Origin: Elysia marginata | Lineage: Eukaryota > Mollusca > Gastropoda > Plakobranchidae | Assembly (NCBI GenBank): GCA_019649035.1 | Contig: BMAT01007053.1 | Coordinates: 345,059 to 392,362 of the forward strand | Direction of reading: 5' to 3' | DNA: 47,304 nucleotides | Shown: positions 10,801-25,800 of the stretch, piece after piece | Numbering within the stretch: position 1 is the stretch's first letter | Layout of the letters: each line of letters opens with the position of its first letter | Made by a program: the position numbers and the translations under genes | The notes under the pieces: model-generated | Seen by the model: only the letters and a program-made list of their open reading frames with translations | Told to the model about the DNA's origin: nothing | The model's database searches: none

Positions 10801-13800
10801 AAATATGAAAAAAATCAAGAGGACAAAAGAAAAAGTTCAATTATCAAGTTCATTTGATAAAATTTGCACCTAATCCCCCTCAACTGAAACTGCCTCTACA
10901 AAACAATTCAGAAGATAAAAGCAAAAGTTTCCAATCTGATTTATAAATACACTTAAATATTGTTTTCAAAACAATATAAGACGAGAACTTAACGACAGAA
11001 AAAAAAATTCTTTTCATAACGTCTACTTTCTTATATGCCTATACCACTGCTTGCGAGAAAAGATGTTGGAAGCTTGACAAATCAAAAACAATTTTTTCCA
11101 AAAAAGGTTCTTAGACTTATTATGCCTTGAAAAGTAAGGGGTTGTTGAATGAATGGCTGACCTCATGCTGAAAGCTAGAGAGAGGCACTCTTGGTTTGTG
11201 GTGGCTGAGCGTAGCCAGGCATGCTAGCACCAAGTGAACAACACCAATGTCTAGAGCCATGCGCCTCAAGAGCACTCCATCATCTGTAGTTAGGGGAGAT
11301 GTGTCAAACAGAGTCTTGAGGACTGTGAAGGGCATGGTGGGGAGTAAGCTGGCTGCTGGTGATGTCAGGATTTGGCCTGGAAATAATGCAAGAGCACAAA
11401 AACAAAAAGAATCCTCTTAACATTGTATGTTCACTTCATATTAAAGAGAGCAAAAAAAAACCAAGAGCAATGAACTGAGACTTAAATATGATTTTTCTGA
11501 ATGTGTGATTTTATCCCAAATTTCGTAAAAGCAAAGTAAAGTTGGTCTCATATTAAATAGGAGTATTAGGGAACAAGGAGTAGAGTCAATATTCTTCTTG
11601 GCACACAGCATATGAGGTTGTTTGCTATTACTTTTCTTGCCCCGTTTACTTTTGCTGAGTCTTATGAAACCTTGCAACTCATTAAGTACTGAGTTGGTTT
11701 TGGTTTGGTTTTTTTAAATTTTAACGTCTCTTTTCAACTACAAGGTTATATCAGAGATGGCGCTTGGGACAATTGAAAGAGTGCTGTGATGTACGGAGCG
11801 CTGCATACACTACACCCAGTCACATTATTCTGACAGACTTAGCACTGAATCCATAATGCCAGACACCAGGCGGATCAGCTGCTAATACAAATTTTTAAGT
11901 CCTTGGTTTGACTCGACCGGGGATCGAACCCATACCTCCCGATCTCTGAGCGAGTGTCTTTACCGCTAGGCCACAGAGACGGTTTAAGTACTGAGTGGGC
12001 ATAGGGAAACTTATAAAAATTTGTCCGGTCTGGGGGACGAACCAGAGCCTCTTAGATAGCAGTCAAACGACCTGCTGATAAAGCCACTGCTCACCAAATT
12101 TTGCACAGGAATTAAATTAAACATAAAATATCTAGGACAGCAAGATTATATGAGTGAAACAACTGACAGTTATGATTTTTACAGTTCAATGGTGGAAACA
12201 AAACTAGTGAACCACAAAAATGAGAGTTTAAAGAAATGGTAAACTTTAAAAAAAAAAATAACATCACAAACTGAGAGGGGCAGAGAGAGAAGCTAAAATA
12301 GAAGAATGAAAGAGACAGAAAGAGGCAGGCTGAAAATTGAGAGAACTACATGTTTTTTATTCTCTCATTATCGGGCTTTTCTTTTCAATTAATATTCACT
12401 ACTTAAAAAATCCTATACAAGTTAAAAGGCATCAAAGACACAGAAATGCAGTTCACCTCCATCCCCATCATCAGTGACACCAAGCACAAGCCTAAGAAGG
12501 CACTGAGCACTTTTTCTTTCCTTAAGCAAAACATCAGCATAGCCAGGCAACCGCAAAAACAGACCAAATGCAATCAAAGAATGTGGTGGGATTGAAGGCA
12601 CAGTCCCATTTGTTGCATTTTTGCTGCTCTTTGCTGCATGTGGAGGAGTGAGAGGCTCAAGGTATGGCTGTAAATACACAAGAATACATAATTATATGAA
12701 AATAAGTGTCAAGTGTAAGAATTCTTCAACCAGCAATTGCATCCGTACAGAAACTTAAGTTTTTCCCCCAGACACATTGCTCATTTTATTTTTGACAAAG
12801 ATACAGGGCGTAGTAAATAAGTATGTGACATGTGTTTCCTTCTCATTCTCTTATCTTCGTATATGCTATAAATTAATGTCCATATTTTCTAATAGATTTC
12901 AAGAGCAACATAAGGTATAAGATTAGAGAACCAAAAAGCTTTGATTTGAGTTAAAGCTGTTACAGGTAAATTCACTTTTTATTATTTTTCAAATGAGTCC
13001 AGGTATGTAAATATATGATGACATTTTTTCATCAATTTGATATGAAAGAAGCTTACATCATAAAATTCATCTGAGGACTCTACAGTGACCCAGTCAGCGC
13101 CAATATCACACACACTGCTGGCATCAGATACAACCTCCACATTGCTTGTCTGCCTGCAGATCTCAGGGAACAGCAGGGGCAAGTGTTCTGCTAGCAAAGC
13201 AAGACCTCCGACGCTGGCAAACATCTTGGAGAGGATTCAATTAATAACAGGCAAAAGGTAATTTGATATTCCTCTCTTTGATAAATGATGCAAATATTAC
13301 AATAAAACTAGTTCTGCTTTTTGAGCTAATTTATTATAGAAGTATGTATTTTGCAAATATGGAGTGAGTTAACCAAAGGAATAAAAATCTGTAGTGCATC
13401 TTTTTAAAAAATTCTCTCATATAAAATTCAATAAAGATATAGTGTCAATAAGGAGAAGACCAAAGAATGTTTAACATTGTCTCCCAACCAATCCACATGA
13501 AAATGATGTTGGAAATTTCATTTGAAAAAAAAATCCTCCTTTTACAACTAGGGATATTATATCAACAGAAAAAGTATAGCATTTCTTTCACAAAATTATC
13601 ATAATTTAAAGCTTTGCCGGAACATTTAGAATTCAAGAGGTCTTAGAATTATGTTGTTAAAAATAGTGATGTCTTTTAACTAAATTTAAGTGCCAGTTAA
13701 ATCTATGCTTTATACCAAGAAAAAGGCTTTAAAATTGATTAATATTTTGCTTGCCGTTCTGAAAAAAAGACAGATGTACTTTCAATTGATTAGATCCTAT

Positions 13801-16800
13801 TGAAAGCTTTTACTCTCCTTCAACCCCTCATTTCACCCTATTTTTACTATGGCTTTAATCAACACCTGCAATGTTTCTTAATGGATCAATTGAGAAGTAT
13901 ATTAATCAATTTTAACATGTGATTTAAAAACAAGACACATGTTTTTTTATACACTATCTAAAACGTGGAAGCAAGCCAGCTTCCTAATTGCTTCTATATG
14001 ACGGTTATCTTATGATTAGTTTATTTATTAAGATAAGATAAGATACATTTTATTCATCCGATAGGAAACTTGTTTTCACAGATGCATATCACATATAAAT
14101 GTATTTATACATATTAAACAGTAAAACATAGGCATGATAATGAAGGGGAAAAAAACAGTGCATCATTGCTTGGAAAATGTCTGAATTCAGTACAAATCTA
14201 TTCACCTTTAGTGCAGATGGAAAAGGTGTTGCCGACAAGAGAACTTCATCAGATGCAAAAGTGTCACTGATTCCATCTGGAATATAATAAAACACATAGC
14301 TATTATATAATGAGGGTGGGAAAAGTTATCTTTAAATCACAGCATATAATGCTCATTTAAATACACTGATTAAATTTTATTATAATCACTATAGATTGGT
14401 AAGCAATTTATTTAATACTAGTGTGTAAACCAATTTAAAAGGTCCATTTGAAATGTTTACTTTAAAATACACATGATTTTACAAAAATATCTCTAGTTTC
14501 TTAACCTTTAAATGATACTGATCCAGGGGTTTTGTATCGAACCACAAACTGTAAAGCCAAGGTAGGAGGCAGGGGAGCATAATCTGACAAGATGTGTAGA
14601 AGTTGTGACAGTGTCAGGTTGTGAGGAAGATCCTTGCCTGTAGGGAAAATTCATGGAAATAATATCATCAAATAATAGAAATGACAATTAACTTTTGATT
14701 CTAAGCTGATTGTTTTTTTTACTACTTCTTATATTACCGAAAAACCTGAGAGGTGTCTTGCGTGCACCTAAAAATACATAATAAGAATTATAGCTTTCAA
14801 GTGAGGATGATTAGTTTTTTAATAAAAAATACTGAACAAAAGACAAAGAAAGAGCGAGAAAGGTCGAGAGGAAAGGGAAAAACTGACGTGCATTTACATT
14901 TTGTAAACTTTTCCAAATATACATGGCATAGGAGAGAAATTTTTGCATAAAGCAAAAGAATTAAAAAAACACCATAGGTTAATTTGTTGAGGGGTCTTTG
15001 CTGCAGCTACAGCCAGAAAATAGTGATCATAATTACAAAAATATTCAAGATTTGAAGAAAAAGAGGGAAAAAAAGAACCTCGCATGGGTATTATTTTGTT
15101 TTTCTTATTAAACTTTGTGAAAGCATAAGCTAGACATAACTTACCAGGCAAAGCAATGTGTCTCAGCCTCGCTCTGAACATAGCTTGAGGCATCCTGAGG
15201 CTGCCAACAGAATCCAGAAGTGAGTCGGCCCCTTGAGTAAGTCTTCCTCGTCTGGTTGGTGGTCTTGGTGGAAGGCCTGTGGTGGTCGCCATTGAGGCTG
15301 TAGTGGATGGACTCTTCTCCCGCTTCTCTTTAGCAGAGGCTGGAGGAACAATACAGATTGGAATTCAAGTAACTTTTAAACTATTACACACTTTGTGAAT
15401 TTTCTTTCTGTGTGTTTTAAAGTCCAGTATTAATGATGTTTTATGTCCGTCCTTTACATATTTTTTTTTTACTGAAAATGAAATTAATGTCTACATACAG
15501 ACATTTCTTGCCTCTATGGGCATAGGTAAGATGGGTGACTTGCACTCACAGGGACAAAAGATTGGATATGCGAAAAGTTTTGGCAACAATATAAGTAATT
15601 TGCACAAATTTACCTCAATGAGCTCATATCATTTACAGCCCAGGGTTCTTGAAGATTCGTAATCCTACACAACTGGTTTTCTTTGGTTACCTTCAAACAT
15701 TCCTATAATTTGGTCTGTTTTACTATCAATTTTAAAGTAATTATTCATAACAATTTCATTCTCGCATATCCTGTCAATTGTCCATTATGCTGTGAGTCCT
15801 CACCGGCCAAACGGGACAGAAAATCCATAATATCCTCTTCTTGCTCAACCACTGCTTCTTTCTTGTTACCTTCATCCGCACGCTTTTTCTTGTCATCTTT
15901 CTTGTCCGATATGCTGCTTGACATAGGTAGAGTGTCTGGAAGAGGAAAGAAAATCAACAGCTTGTTCGGCGTGTAGCTGGGTTTAAAATTAACTTAAAAG
16001 TAGAACAAATGCTTCATGCACGATTCTGATTAAAAGCAAGAACCAGAGCTGTGAAATGAAGGCTGACACCTTAAAAACATTTTATGAAGATGATATCCAA
16101 CTTATATTTTGGCTCTTTTCTTTGCTATTTTTAATACATTTTAAACACATTATCAGCAGCTAACTTTCAAAATGATTATTTAAATTTAACTCCTCAATAC
16201 GGGCACAAACTAGCGTCTTCCCAATCTTAACATAAGACTTTTTATGGCGTTTTGGATGACGCGACATGGATACTTACAGTTTGTTTCTCGCCTTCGTACT
16301 AAGATTTTTTTTAAACTGTCTAATGGCACTATGAATCTACAATATCCACAGACCAGTTTCGGGTGCTCTGCAGATTTCAGCAGATATACAAAAAACAATG
16401 GGCAGTGCATATTGTTTATCTATCAAAGTGTATTTAGTAGGTTGCCAGTTATATTTAGAGTAATGTCATGACATATCACAAGAGAACACAACTGACCTGC
16501 TACTTTAGATATGACTTCTGAACATTTGGCATTCAGATTCATGCTGACACACTGGCAGCCTCTCCCACTTCCATAGCGAGGATGAAAAATCTGTCCACTG
16601 ACCCCTGCCAATGGGAAGCTTTCAGTGCCATCATTGCTCAAATCTTCATCATCATTAGGAATCATGCTGCTTGTATTACGTACTGCTACTGTTATCTTTT
16701 CATCCTCTAGCAGAACTTGCAGCAGGAGCCGACGCATGAATCCAGATAAAGGCATTGCACTTGCTAAATCTGAAATAGAAAGGGAAAAAAATGAATAGAA

Positions 16801-19800
16801 ATCACAGTTAAATAAAACGTCATTAAACTTGTCAGGTTTTTTCAACAGGTAGATGCAAGAGTTGATGAATTTAGGTCTCATCTAGGAGACTCAATCATTC
16901 AAGTAACTTAATAATTGAATCTTTGGGGGCAGGTCTTAACGCTGTTGATACAGTAGCTTGGCTGACCTGAACAGGTTCAAACCAATTATCAGCTCAAACA
17001 AAGTTCTTCAAATCAAATTAAATATCATCATAGAGGAGAGAGAGACCCTAGTCAGGCACATAAAACAAATGGTGAATAATTGAGAGATTAAAGGATGCGT
17101 CTCTTTAAAATTAATTTCATAAGTACTTGAATAATTGCTTCATTTTGAGTTATGCTGTTTCAATGTTAATACATTCAAATCATAATCTCTTTAGTCTTGG
17201 TTGCAAAAAAATCTGGTACCTGTTTTGCTTGTTCCTTGATCTTTTATCACATCACACAGAACTTTGGCAAACAGCAGCTGATTCTCTGTGTGGTAGGATA
17301 TCACAGTTGAAAAAAATTCTATTGTCCTTGTTTCCAGCTCAGACCTCTCTTCCGCACTTAAAAACTAAAAAGAGAAATGTTTCAACTGGTTAGCAAAAGC
17401 TATAGATGCAAAAAAATATCACACAAAATTAAGAACTCAGAATCACCTATTTCCAAATCAAATTTTCCCTTAACAGTCAAGTGATAGAAAATTAATAAAC
17501 CCTTTTGCATCTAGGTTGGAAATTATTTGTGAAGACCCTAAGGGCTTTGCCTCATCATTTTATATATTTTTGAATTAAGGAGAACAGCCGAAGCTGCTAT
17601 GTCAGACGACAAGGCCAACAAAACTTACTAGGTCAGGTAGGTCAATTATGTTGGAGAAACAAGTGTGGTCACACACAAAACTGAATTTTTTAAAATCATT
17701 ATTATGAATGGAATTTTTTTTCCTCATCATTATCTCTGTCCGATAAAGATATTATTTTAAAAATTTGGGCAAGGTTTGTGTCATTTGGGATTTATGCCTT
17801 CATCTAAGTAGAGGCCCTTATCTTTGCTTACCCCTGGTCCTTCAGGATTTGCTGGGTTCAAAATGACAGGTGTCTGACATTGGCTGCCACACAAGAGAGT
17901 CAACAATAGAGACCAGAATGCATTGCCTTCTGCTTTGCCCAACCAGTCCTTTAATTCAGTTTCAGAACTAATATCAGTGAAAAATCTCAGGATTGCAGAC
18001 ACCAATGTTGCAGTGCTGCTCGTTTCTGGAAAAAAAATTATACAGCAACATGAGAAAATAAAAAGATGTTAATAAAAGACAAAAACAACTTATCCTTCAA
18101 AGTTAAATAACAGCCTATCTTTTCATCTTGATGATGTGTGCCACAAAAAAAGATATTGAAAAAAAAAACTAGCATAAAATGTGACTGTGATCTTTAAATC
18201 TAATTTCAAATCTCAATTCATATTTTTTTTTATATTTTGCATCATCAAACAGATAAAAGTAAGGTTAATTTTCTTTTTGAGATACTGAAATTTAATTTCT
18301 TCAAAAAGTTTCTAATGCTTTAAAGGAAACTCCTGAAAAAATCTTTCATGTGTCCTCAGGCAGAAAGGTAAAAAGTTTGAGTGTAATAAATTACCTGAGA
18401 AAATCCCATTAAGACTGGCAGCTTCTCCTCCAAGCAGACCCTCTGATGGGGCACCCAAGGTAGCCATGAGCAGCATTTGCTGATTACAGAACTCACATAC
18501 AGCCTGGGCCAGCATGGCAGGAAGACCACAGCTCATCAACTGCTGGATGGCTACAGGACATTTGCACACAGCCGCTAGCATCATCAACTTATTCTCATCG
18601 AGGTTCATGCTGCTGAAACTCTGCAGGCGTCGTGCCTGAAAGGTCAAAACAAAATTTTAAACAATTTTGTATGAAAACAAATACAACCAAAGACAGAATC
18701 ACAATAATTTACTTAATTAAAAAGCACAGTTAAAATCTAAAACTGTACCAAAAGGCTTTGATATTCAACTTTATTTATATGTTAATTCAACAAAATTTCT
18801 GTCAAGTCAGATAAATCGATCCTAGATTATTCAAATATTTGTAATTTGCATATTCTGAACTTTATTCAGTTAGATTTTGTTCAAATGGGGTTTGATATTT
18901 CCAAACTATTTTGGCATTACGGGGAAAAAATTATACCTCCTTAGAATCATCAGTCATGCCGTCTGTGCTGTAAGGAAGTCCATTTGTTGTTGGATGCTTG
19001 GTAGCCTCTTTTGAATCATCTGTCATCCCACCCAGGCTCAATAACTCTGCCTGTTGCCTTGCATCGTCTCCATTTACCCCAGCAGCTGGAGCTATGATCT
19101 GAGAGCCATCAGGGCCTACTATGCCCATCCACTCCTGAATGTGCATGAAACCATTACGGCAGCTGTGGCATGCCGAGCACAACACATTGTTGACTGCTTT
19201 CCTCAAAGTGCAATCAACCAAGATTCGTGACCAGTCGTAAAGCAACCTGTAAACATTATGTATTGAAAAAAAATTCAGATACTGTAAGTGCCAAAACTTC
19301 TAATGTAAACAGCAACACAGCTACATGCAAAAAATTAGAACTAAAAATGAAGAGATGCTGCAGCTTCTTGATAACAGACCTACAGCTTCTACCACTATTA
19401 CTGCAACCATTGTTTCCAATATAACTGTTCTTTATAGAAGAACAACTTCAATCAATCAACTTGAGTGTTTGCAAAACAACTACAACTTAAGATTCTATCA
19501 GTAAGTAACTATTACCTTATAAAGTCAACACTGACTAGCCTCTGTAAAGGATAGGACACTGGAAGCTCAACACTGTGCCACAGAACAGCTGCCACACACT
19601 GGACATGTTCTGGAGAAGGATTACACAATGTATTGTGTCCTCTGCTGCCATTGAAAAAACTGAATGATCTGCTGCTGCTCTCACTGCTCTCAAAGTCCTG
19701 ATAGTGAGTCAGGTTTGCTCTGGCACAATCTTCTAACCAGCGCAAAAGAGCAGAAACACTGTAAGAAAAGTTAGGTAAGATTATTAATCAATAGTATTGA

Positions 19801-22800
19801 CCTCAATAAATGCCAGTTTTAGGCTTCAAAGAAAGGCTTTGTATCGCCCTTACATTAATAGCTTGTTTAAAATTTCTGTCAAGCATTTATCAAAACTGAA
19901 ATTTTCATTCAAGAGACAAGGTTCTGCAAAGGTCATATCCTAAGAATTTTAGAGCTGATGAATAATGTTTAATTAACTTAGCTTTTTATCTTTCTGCAGA
20001 CTTTTCTCACTTATCTTTACCAAAAATAAATGACTGTGATACCTAGGGATATATATTTGTTTCTTTCTGTTTCTACACATTTAAAGAAAAGGTTAGTTGA
20101 TCATGTTGTGAGAGATTCATCAAAATTAGCAAAAGAAGTGTCTGGAGCAAGAGGCTCCTAAAACACACCAATCATTTTAAAGTCAGGAATTTTATTGCTG
20201 ATTAATATCATTATTTGTATCTTTAATCTAGTTTGTTATAATTCTCCTTATCCCTATGCAAAAATCATGATTCCATTAACTGCAGATCAAGTCATCAAAT
20301 GTATTTTTAATCACTTACAAATTTAAGCACAGCAATTGATTGTTGTGATTGATTACTACATTAGAATTTTTTGTCTAGGCTTTGAGGAAAGCTTGATTCC
20401 AAAAACTGAGTTGTACATTTAAAAAAAAAAAAAATTTCATCCTTTGTGAGACAAGAAAGTTTAAGTGCAGGTCCCCTAGACTTATGAATTAACAAAATCT
20501 GTTAAAAAATGCCTTTATAATTGCTTTGAAGTTAATCTTAGGAAACTGACTTGTTGAGTTATATTTTTTATTTCTCTTGATTCTCTCTTGAGAAATTACA
20601 GTTTTTTTTCCTTTGAAATAAGTCACATTTTGTATACATTTATACATGGTTAAACAAAAAAAAAGGTTTACATGCTACTTGACTAAATTACCGTTGTTGA
20701 GTATTTTCATCTTGGTTTGTTCCCAATTTGTAAATAATTTCCACAGTGTGTGGGCTCGCAATTCCATGAATCTTGCCGAGGTAAGACATCACAGAAGCTA
20801 CAAAAATGATAAAGAAATAAGTTGATTTCCTTTATATTTGGCGTATTCACCTACAAAAAAAAAACCTAAAATCATTTTGCTTGCTTAGAAATGGCCATAT
20901 CATTTTTTTATCACAGAGGCCAATTATGGAGGCTCCAAAAACAAGTAAAAATTGGAAGATGACTGTGACAACCCACAAACATAATTATATGATTAAGAAT
21001 TTAGCTCTTATTTAAGTTGGTACAAATATGCAGGCAAGAAATTTTTATAAATTCAATTCATGTATTTCATATGAAATTTTTAAAAAATAATCAGAAGGGA
21101 AAACAGCTCTAAACAAAGATTACAAACTGAAACAAAAGTAGCAAAAACAGCGTAGTTCTAAAAGCACATGGCAAGCTTTTCTTCCATAACATGTAGAGCT
21201 AGGTTTTACTGTTTCTAGTTTTAACTCAAAAAAAAAAAAAGAAGTGTAATAAACCTAACAAAACCATATAGAAAAATCTACTTATTTCAAGAAGTTCTGT
21301 ATTGATGAATTGGCCTCTGCCCTAATAAAGTTATTGAATTGAATTGGACTGTTATGATAAAAAAAAGGTTTTTATTTAAACCCATAATTATGCAGTAATA
21401 TCTTCTTGCACATACCATATGGAGTGTTTGGGCTGGCAGGCTGCCTCAGGATGTTATCCAGCAAGGCAAGACTGATCTCCCCATGACTCAAGCCCAGCCT
21501 GACTAGAATAGTCTCTATTTTGGGAGCATGCACTCCAATGGCTGGATGAAGTAAGAGAGATGTGCATGTTGACAGCAGGTTAGGCGTTGAGGCAGCCGTC
21601 TGAGCCACAGCACTTTGCAGCTCATCACTTGAGTTGAGCAGGCAATGGTGGAGAATTCTCATCCAGCCCAAACTGAAAATTAATATTCAATTAATTAATT
21701 CTTTTTTATTCCTTTGGTATGATGGAGATTGAGATGTGCCTTAAAACAAACATCAGTAAAAAAAAAAAAACTATGGCATTTATTTGAAATTCTAAAGACT
21801 TTGCAAATACAATAAACTGTAAAGTAACTCCTTTCTTCTCCCTTTCCCTCTCCTTTGCAATTCAAATTAGGTACATTTTATACCCATCCTAAATGCGGTT
21901 CCATTTTTTATGTATAGTATTATTATTAAGGTGATACAACATATGTCTCAAGTTCAAGGTGAATGAGTCAAAAGTTGGAAATTCCTTTTTTTTTTCTTTT
22001 ACAAAATGCCAATGAAAGGTCTATTTTTTCTTTCTCCCTAAGTTTGAAATCAATAAAAATTGAATATCATTGCGCAAAATTGTGATCATACTGTGAAATC
22101 TTTGACATTTGGAAGCCACGAAGAATATCTTGTTCAGAACAGCAATGCCTTTGGGAGTAAAAATTGCGACAACCGACTCATTCACCCAGGATGCGAGACA
22201 TTTTGCAAAGTAGGCAGACTATAGTGACAATGATAGACTTCAAGAAATCATACTTCATTTACAAATGATAGGAAAATCTTATTTAAACAAAGGTATCTTA
22301 GTCTAAAACTGCACATCTTATTTTTTATGTTAGTTTTCAGTTCAAAACTTTTTATCAACAAACTATCAACATTTATATCTCGTTGTATCTTACCTTGACC
22401 TGCAAAACCCATCCTCATTGGACAATGTGTTTTCAGCAACCTCTGCAAAGGCAGTCTGTCCCCACAAAGAAATCCTCTGCAGGCCAATGGTGGTGGAGTC
22501 AAGAGGTCGATGCAGCAAGAGTGTCACAGATGTGACCACCTGAGGTTTCTGCAGCTGCAGGCGAATCAGCGTAAGGCTTGAAGTCAGCAGAGGTGGTGAA
22601 GTTGGAGTCACAACATTGCCATCATGGGACAGTTCCAGGCTCACATGGGAAGGACACGCTGCATGAAAAAAAAATGTTTTTGATTGTTTTATTGGTTTAA
22701 TAAATGTAGGTTAAAGTGAAAAACGCTATTGGATCGGCAAGTTCTTTTATACCACTACCTTTAACCACAATACCACTGAGTTATAAATTTCAGTGTATGC

Positions 22801-25800
22801 CAAAATGTGGAGCTGAAGTAAGTGCTGGATCTATATGAAAAATTTATAAATCGATTCACGTATGAAACTTACCAAAATAGAAAAGGCCTACATTTAGATT
22901 TAGATGTAAAGACCAAAATGGTCACATCACAGGTATGTGGTCAAGAATAGTCGTGCCTGCTTCTTGTTCACGACTTGGTTATAAAAGCTTCACATAGTTA
23001 TAACCATAGTTAAGTAAAACCTTCAAGCAATGGGCTGCACTTACTTCTATTTTCCTGGAGCATCCAATTAAAAAAACAAACAAAAAAAAACATTATACTA
23101 GGCAGATTTACTGCATTCAAGCAAAGATTCATGGGTTGTTTTTTTTTTAATTAAAGATCATCAGAGATCTAAATGATTTGATATCTTTAGGTCAATATTG
23201 TCTAACTTATGAAAAAGCCATGTTGGTTTTGGTGTAAAAATGACTTCAAACCAAGGTAAAACCTAATCAAATAAGATTGTAAAATGAGGCACAGATAAAA
23301 AATCTAAGCAAGCTTGAATATGCTCTTCCCTGACTTTCTATGACAAGCCTATGCTTTACAGCAGCTGACAATATCTGGCATTTTTCTGAAAATTTAAATG
23401 CTGCTGTCATGTTTGTATTGAACAACACGTCGTTTGAGAACTGCTTCATTCCATCTCCAGTTTTTTCCTACTGTTGAGAAAATTGAGTGTAAACATTTGA
23501 ATGTACCTTTCTCCACCTGTAAAATCTGCTTTGTAAAATTGTCATATCTCTGTTGAGAAGCTGAATTCTGCTTCTTTCTTTTGTCAGCTATAAAAATGCT
23601 ATAAAACTTTCCCATCAGGCGTGTTAATTTTAATTTTATCAAAATTGTAGATCAAATAAAGCAGTCCTCAAACGACAAACAATTGACTTTAGTGAATCAT
23701 GTATTAGATTTGATATTTCTTCCCTTTTTTACCTTTCTGTGGTGAAATCCTAAATATGAAATTATGGGAGTGATATATATTCTAATGAGAGACGTCAATC
23801 TTTGAGTATGCCTTTTTTTTTTGTTTTCATCTGTTTTGTCACATATGTATGTTTCAAAACATATGCACTATATGCAAATTTTAGTTTTTTTAATAAAGTC
23901 AAGGATAATTTCATTGCTGTGCTGTTGCAAAGACAGCAATCAGGAAGATTTTCTTATATGCAATAAGTTTTACGTGTTTTGTTTGTTTTTCTTTTAATCT
24001 TGAACTAAGGAGAAAACTTACAAGATATTGCAGCAGCGTGTGGTCTTATATGCACATATTTTAGCAGAACGGCAAAAGGAAGGTGAATTGATAGCTCTAC
24101 ACAAGGCTCATCTGGGTAGAAATGGTAAGACCATGTGGCACTCCGAGCTCTCCTGTTGGCAAGTGGCTGAACCAAACCATCTGCTGGAACAGCTGTCGGA
24201 CTGCTGCAAGTGATGGTACCTGACAAACAGCCATGCACAAAGTGATAATCAAGTTTGGAACTGCTAGGTGCTACCTTGTTTTATTAAAAGTAGTTGGTAA
24301 TGAAAAAACTTAAAACAAAATGGTAATACCTATATCCATTAGTGTGATTTTTCTGGAGTCTTATCAATTTTACGCAGCACAAATGCTTCAATTCCTTTTT
24401 TTTTCCTTCATATTTTGAAGCACAAGATAAGGTACTTTAAACTGGGTAGAAATCAATTCTTTTGGCTTTTTTTTTCCGCAAATTTTTAACAAGGCAAGAA
24501 GTGCTCTGCAACACAAAAGAAATTTTTATGCGGGAAGCAGGGAAATGAGAGAATAAAGATAAAATAAACGGTATAAAATAGGAATATATACCTAATTGAG
24601 CAAAGCTCTGTAGGCCGTCAGTATTGTCCACTTCTAAACCTTTGTTCTTGTCTCCTAAATCAATGTGGCCTGAACTGAAATTCTGCATCAGTGTTGAAAT
24701 GATGCTTGGAGATGAGGAGATCATTTGCTGGCTACACCGCACCAAGTTGCAGCCCACTACATTTACACCACCTGTCATAAAAATAAAGTGAAGGTCTTTT
24801 TATAACAAATTTTCAATCATACTATGACAATATTCCTGGTAAAAATAAAAACTTTTTCAACAGACAAATTTAACAATTTTTTTTTCTGAAATAGAACTGG
24901 AAAAAAAAAGAGAACTATTGAAATTTTTTTCAAAAAAGGTGTTTTAAAACTGATTTAAAAAGAGGCAGAGGGAAGGCATTAAACTACATGCAGCATACTC
25001 AATAACCCAATATGTGCCCATAACAGGACAAGGTGAATAATTTTAGTGGATCATACTAACTTTTGATACAAGACTTTAAGGTCAATGCATAGTGTTACCA
25101 TAGTGTCATCATCTCATCTAAATCAGTCAAGAAGGATATTGGTTAAAGTCTTGTCCCAGTGGGGGCAAACTCCAGCCTTGAAAAAGATCCTGATCTAGCA
25201 AAAGCTATTTATTTCTTTTTATATATGCCTATAGTTAGAAATTTTTACTATAGAAATTTCATAATGAAAAACAAGTACAAGTAGCTTACACATACTTGCC
25301 TTGGCTAATGCTCTACCATTTTATAAAAGGTTGTTGTTTTTTTTTCAAGAAAGCTAGTATTGCCTTAGATTGGTATTTTCAGAATGCACAGATCAGAGCA
25401 GACAAGACCTTACTGAAAAATCAGGTATCAATTTATTTCAATACAGGTGTATGAAGTGAGGCATTTGAGATGAAATCTCTAATACCCAGCAATTTATTTC
25501 CTCAAAAGATAACAAAGTACATACGTTACAAGTTTTCAAATGAGCTACATCTGTAATAATGTCTCTAGAAACATACCACTAATATGCTCCAAATTCATTC
25601 TAGAAACATACCACTAATACGCACCTAATTCTATGAATCTTTTGATTGCAGAGGTGGAGTTGAGTATCCTGAGAGTATAAAACAGAAGAGGTTCTGAGAG
25701 GCGAGTGAGAGCCAGCTGACTCATCACAGATGGATGCTCAGCAAAAAAATGGTATAAATTGTCCACCATCACATTGCGGTCACTGCACTTCTCTTTCAGA

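Noticed and set aside
11905-11983. Functional tRNA gene on the minus strand
   Set aside because: It is the head of a SINE with target-site duplication and an A-rich tail.
14753-14950. Plus-strand open frame rich in Lys/Arg/Glu
   Set aside because: It lies in intron between exons 37 and 38, with composition driven by a purine-rich stretch; no homology recognised.
17127-17393. Plus-strand open frame of 88 codons
   Set aside because: It is antisense to BIRC6 exon 34, whose frame has splice signals and family similarity.
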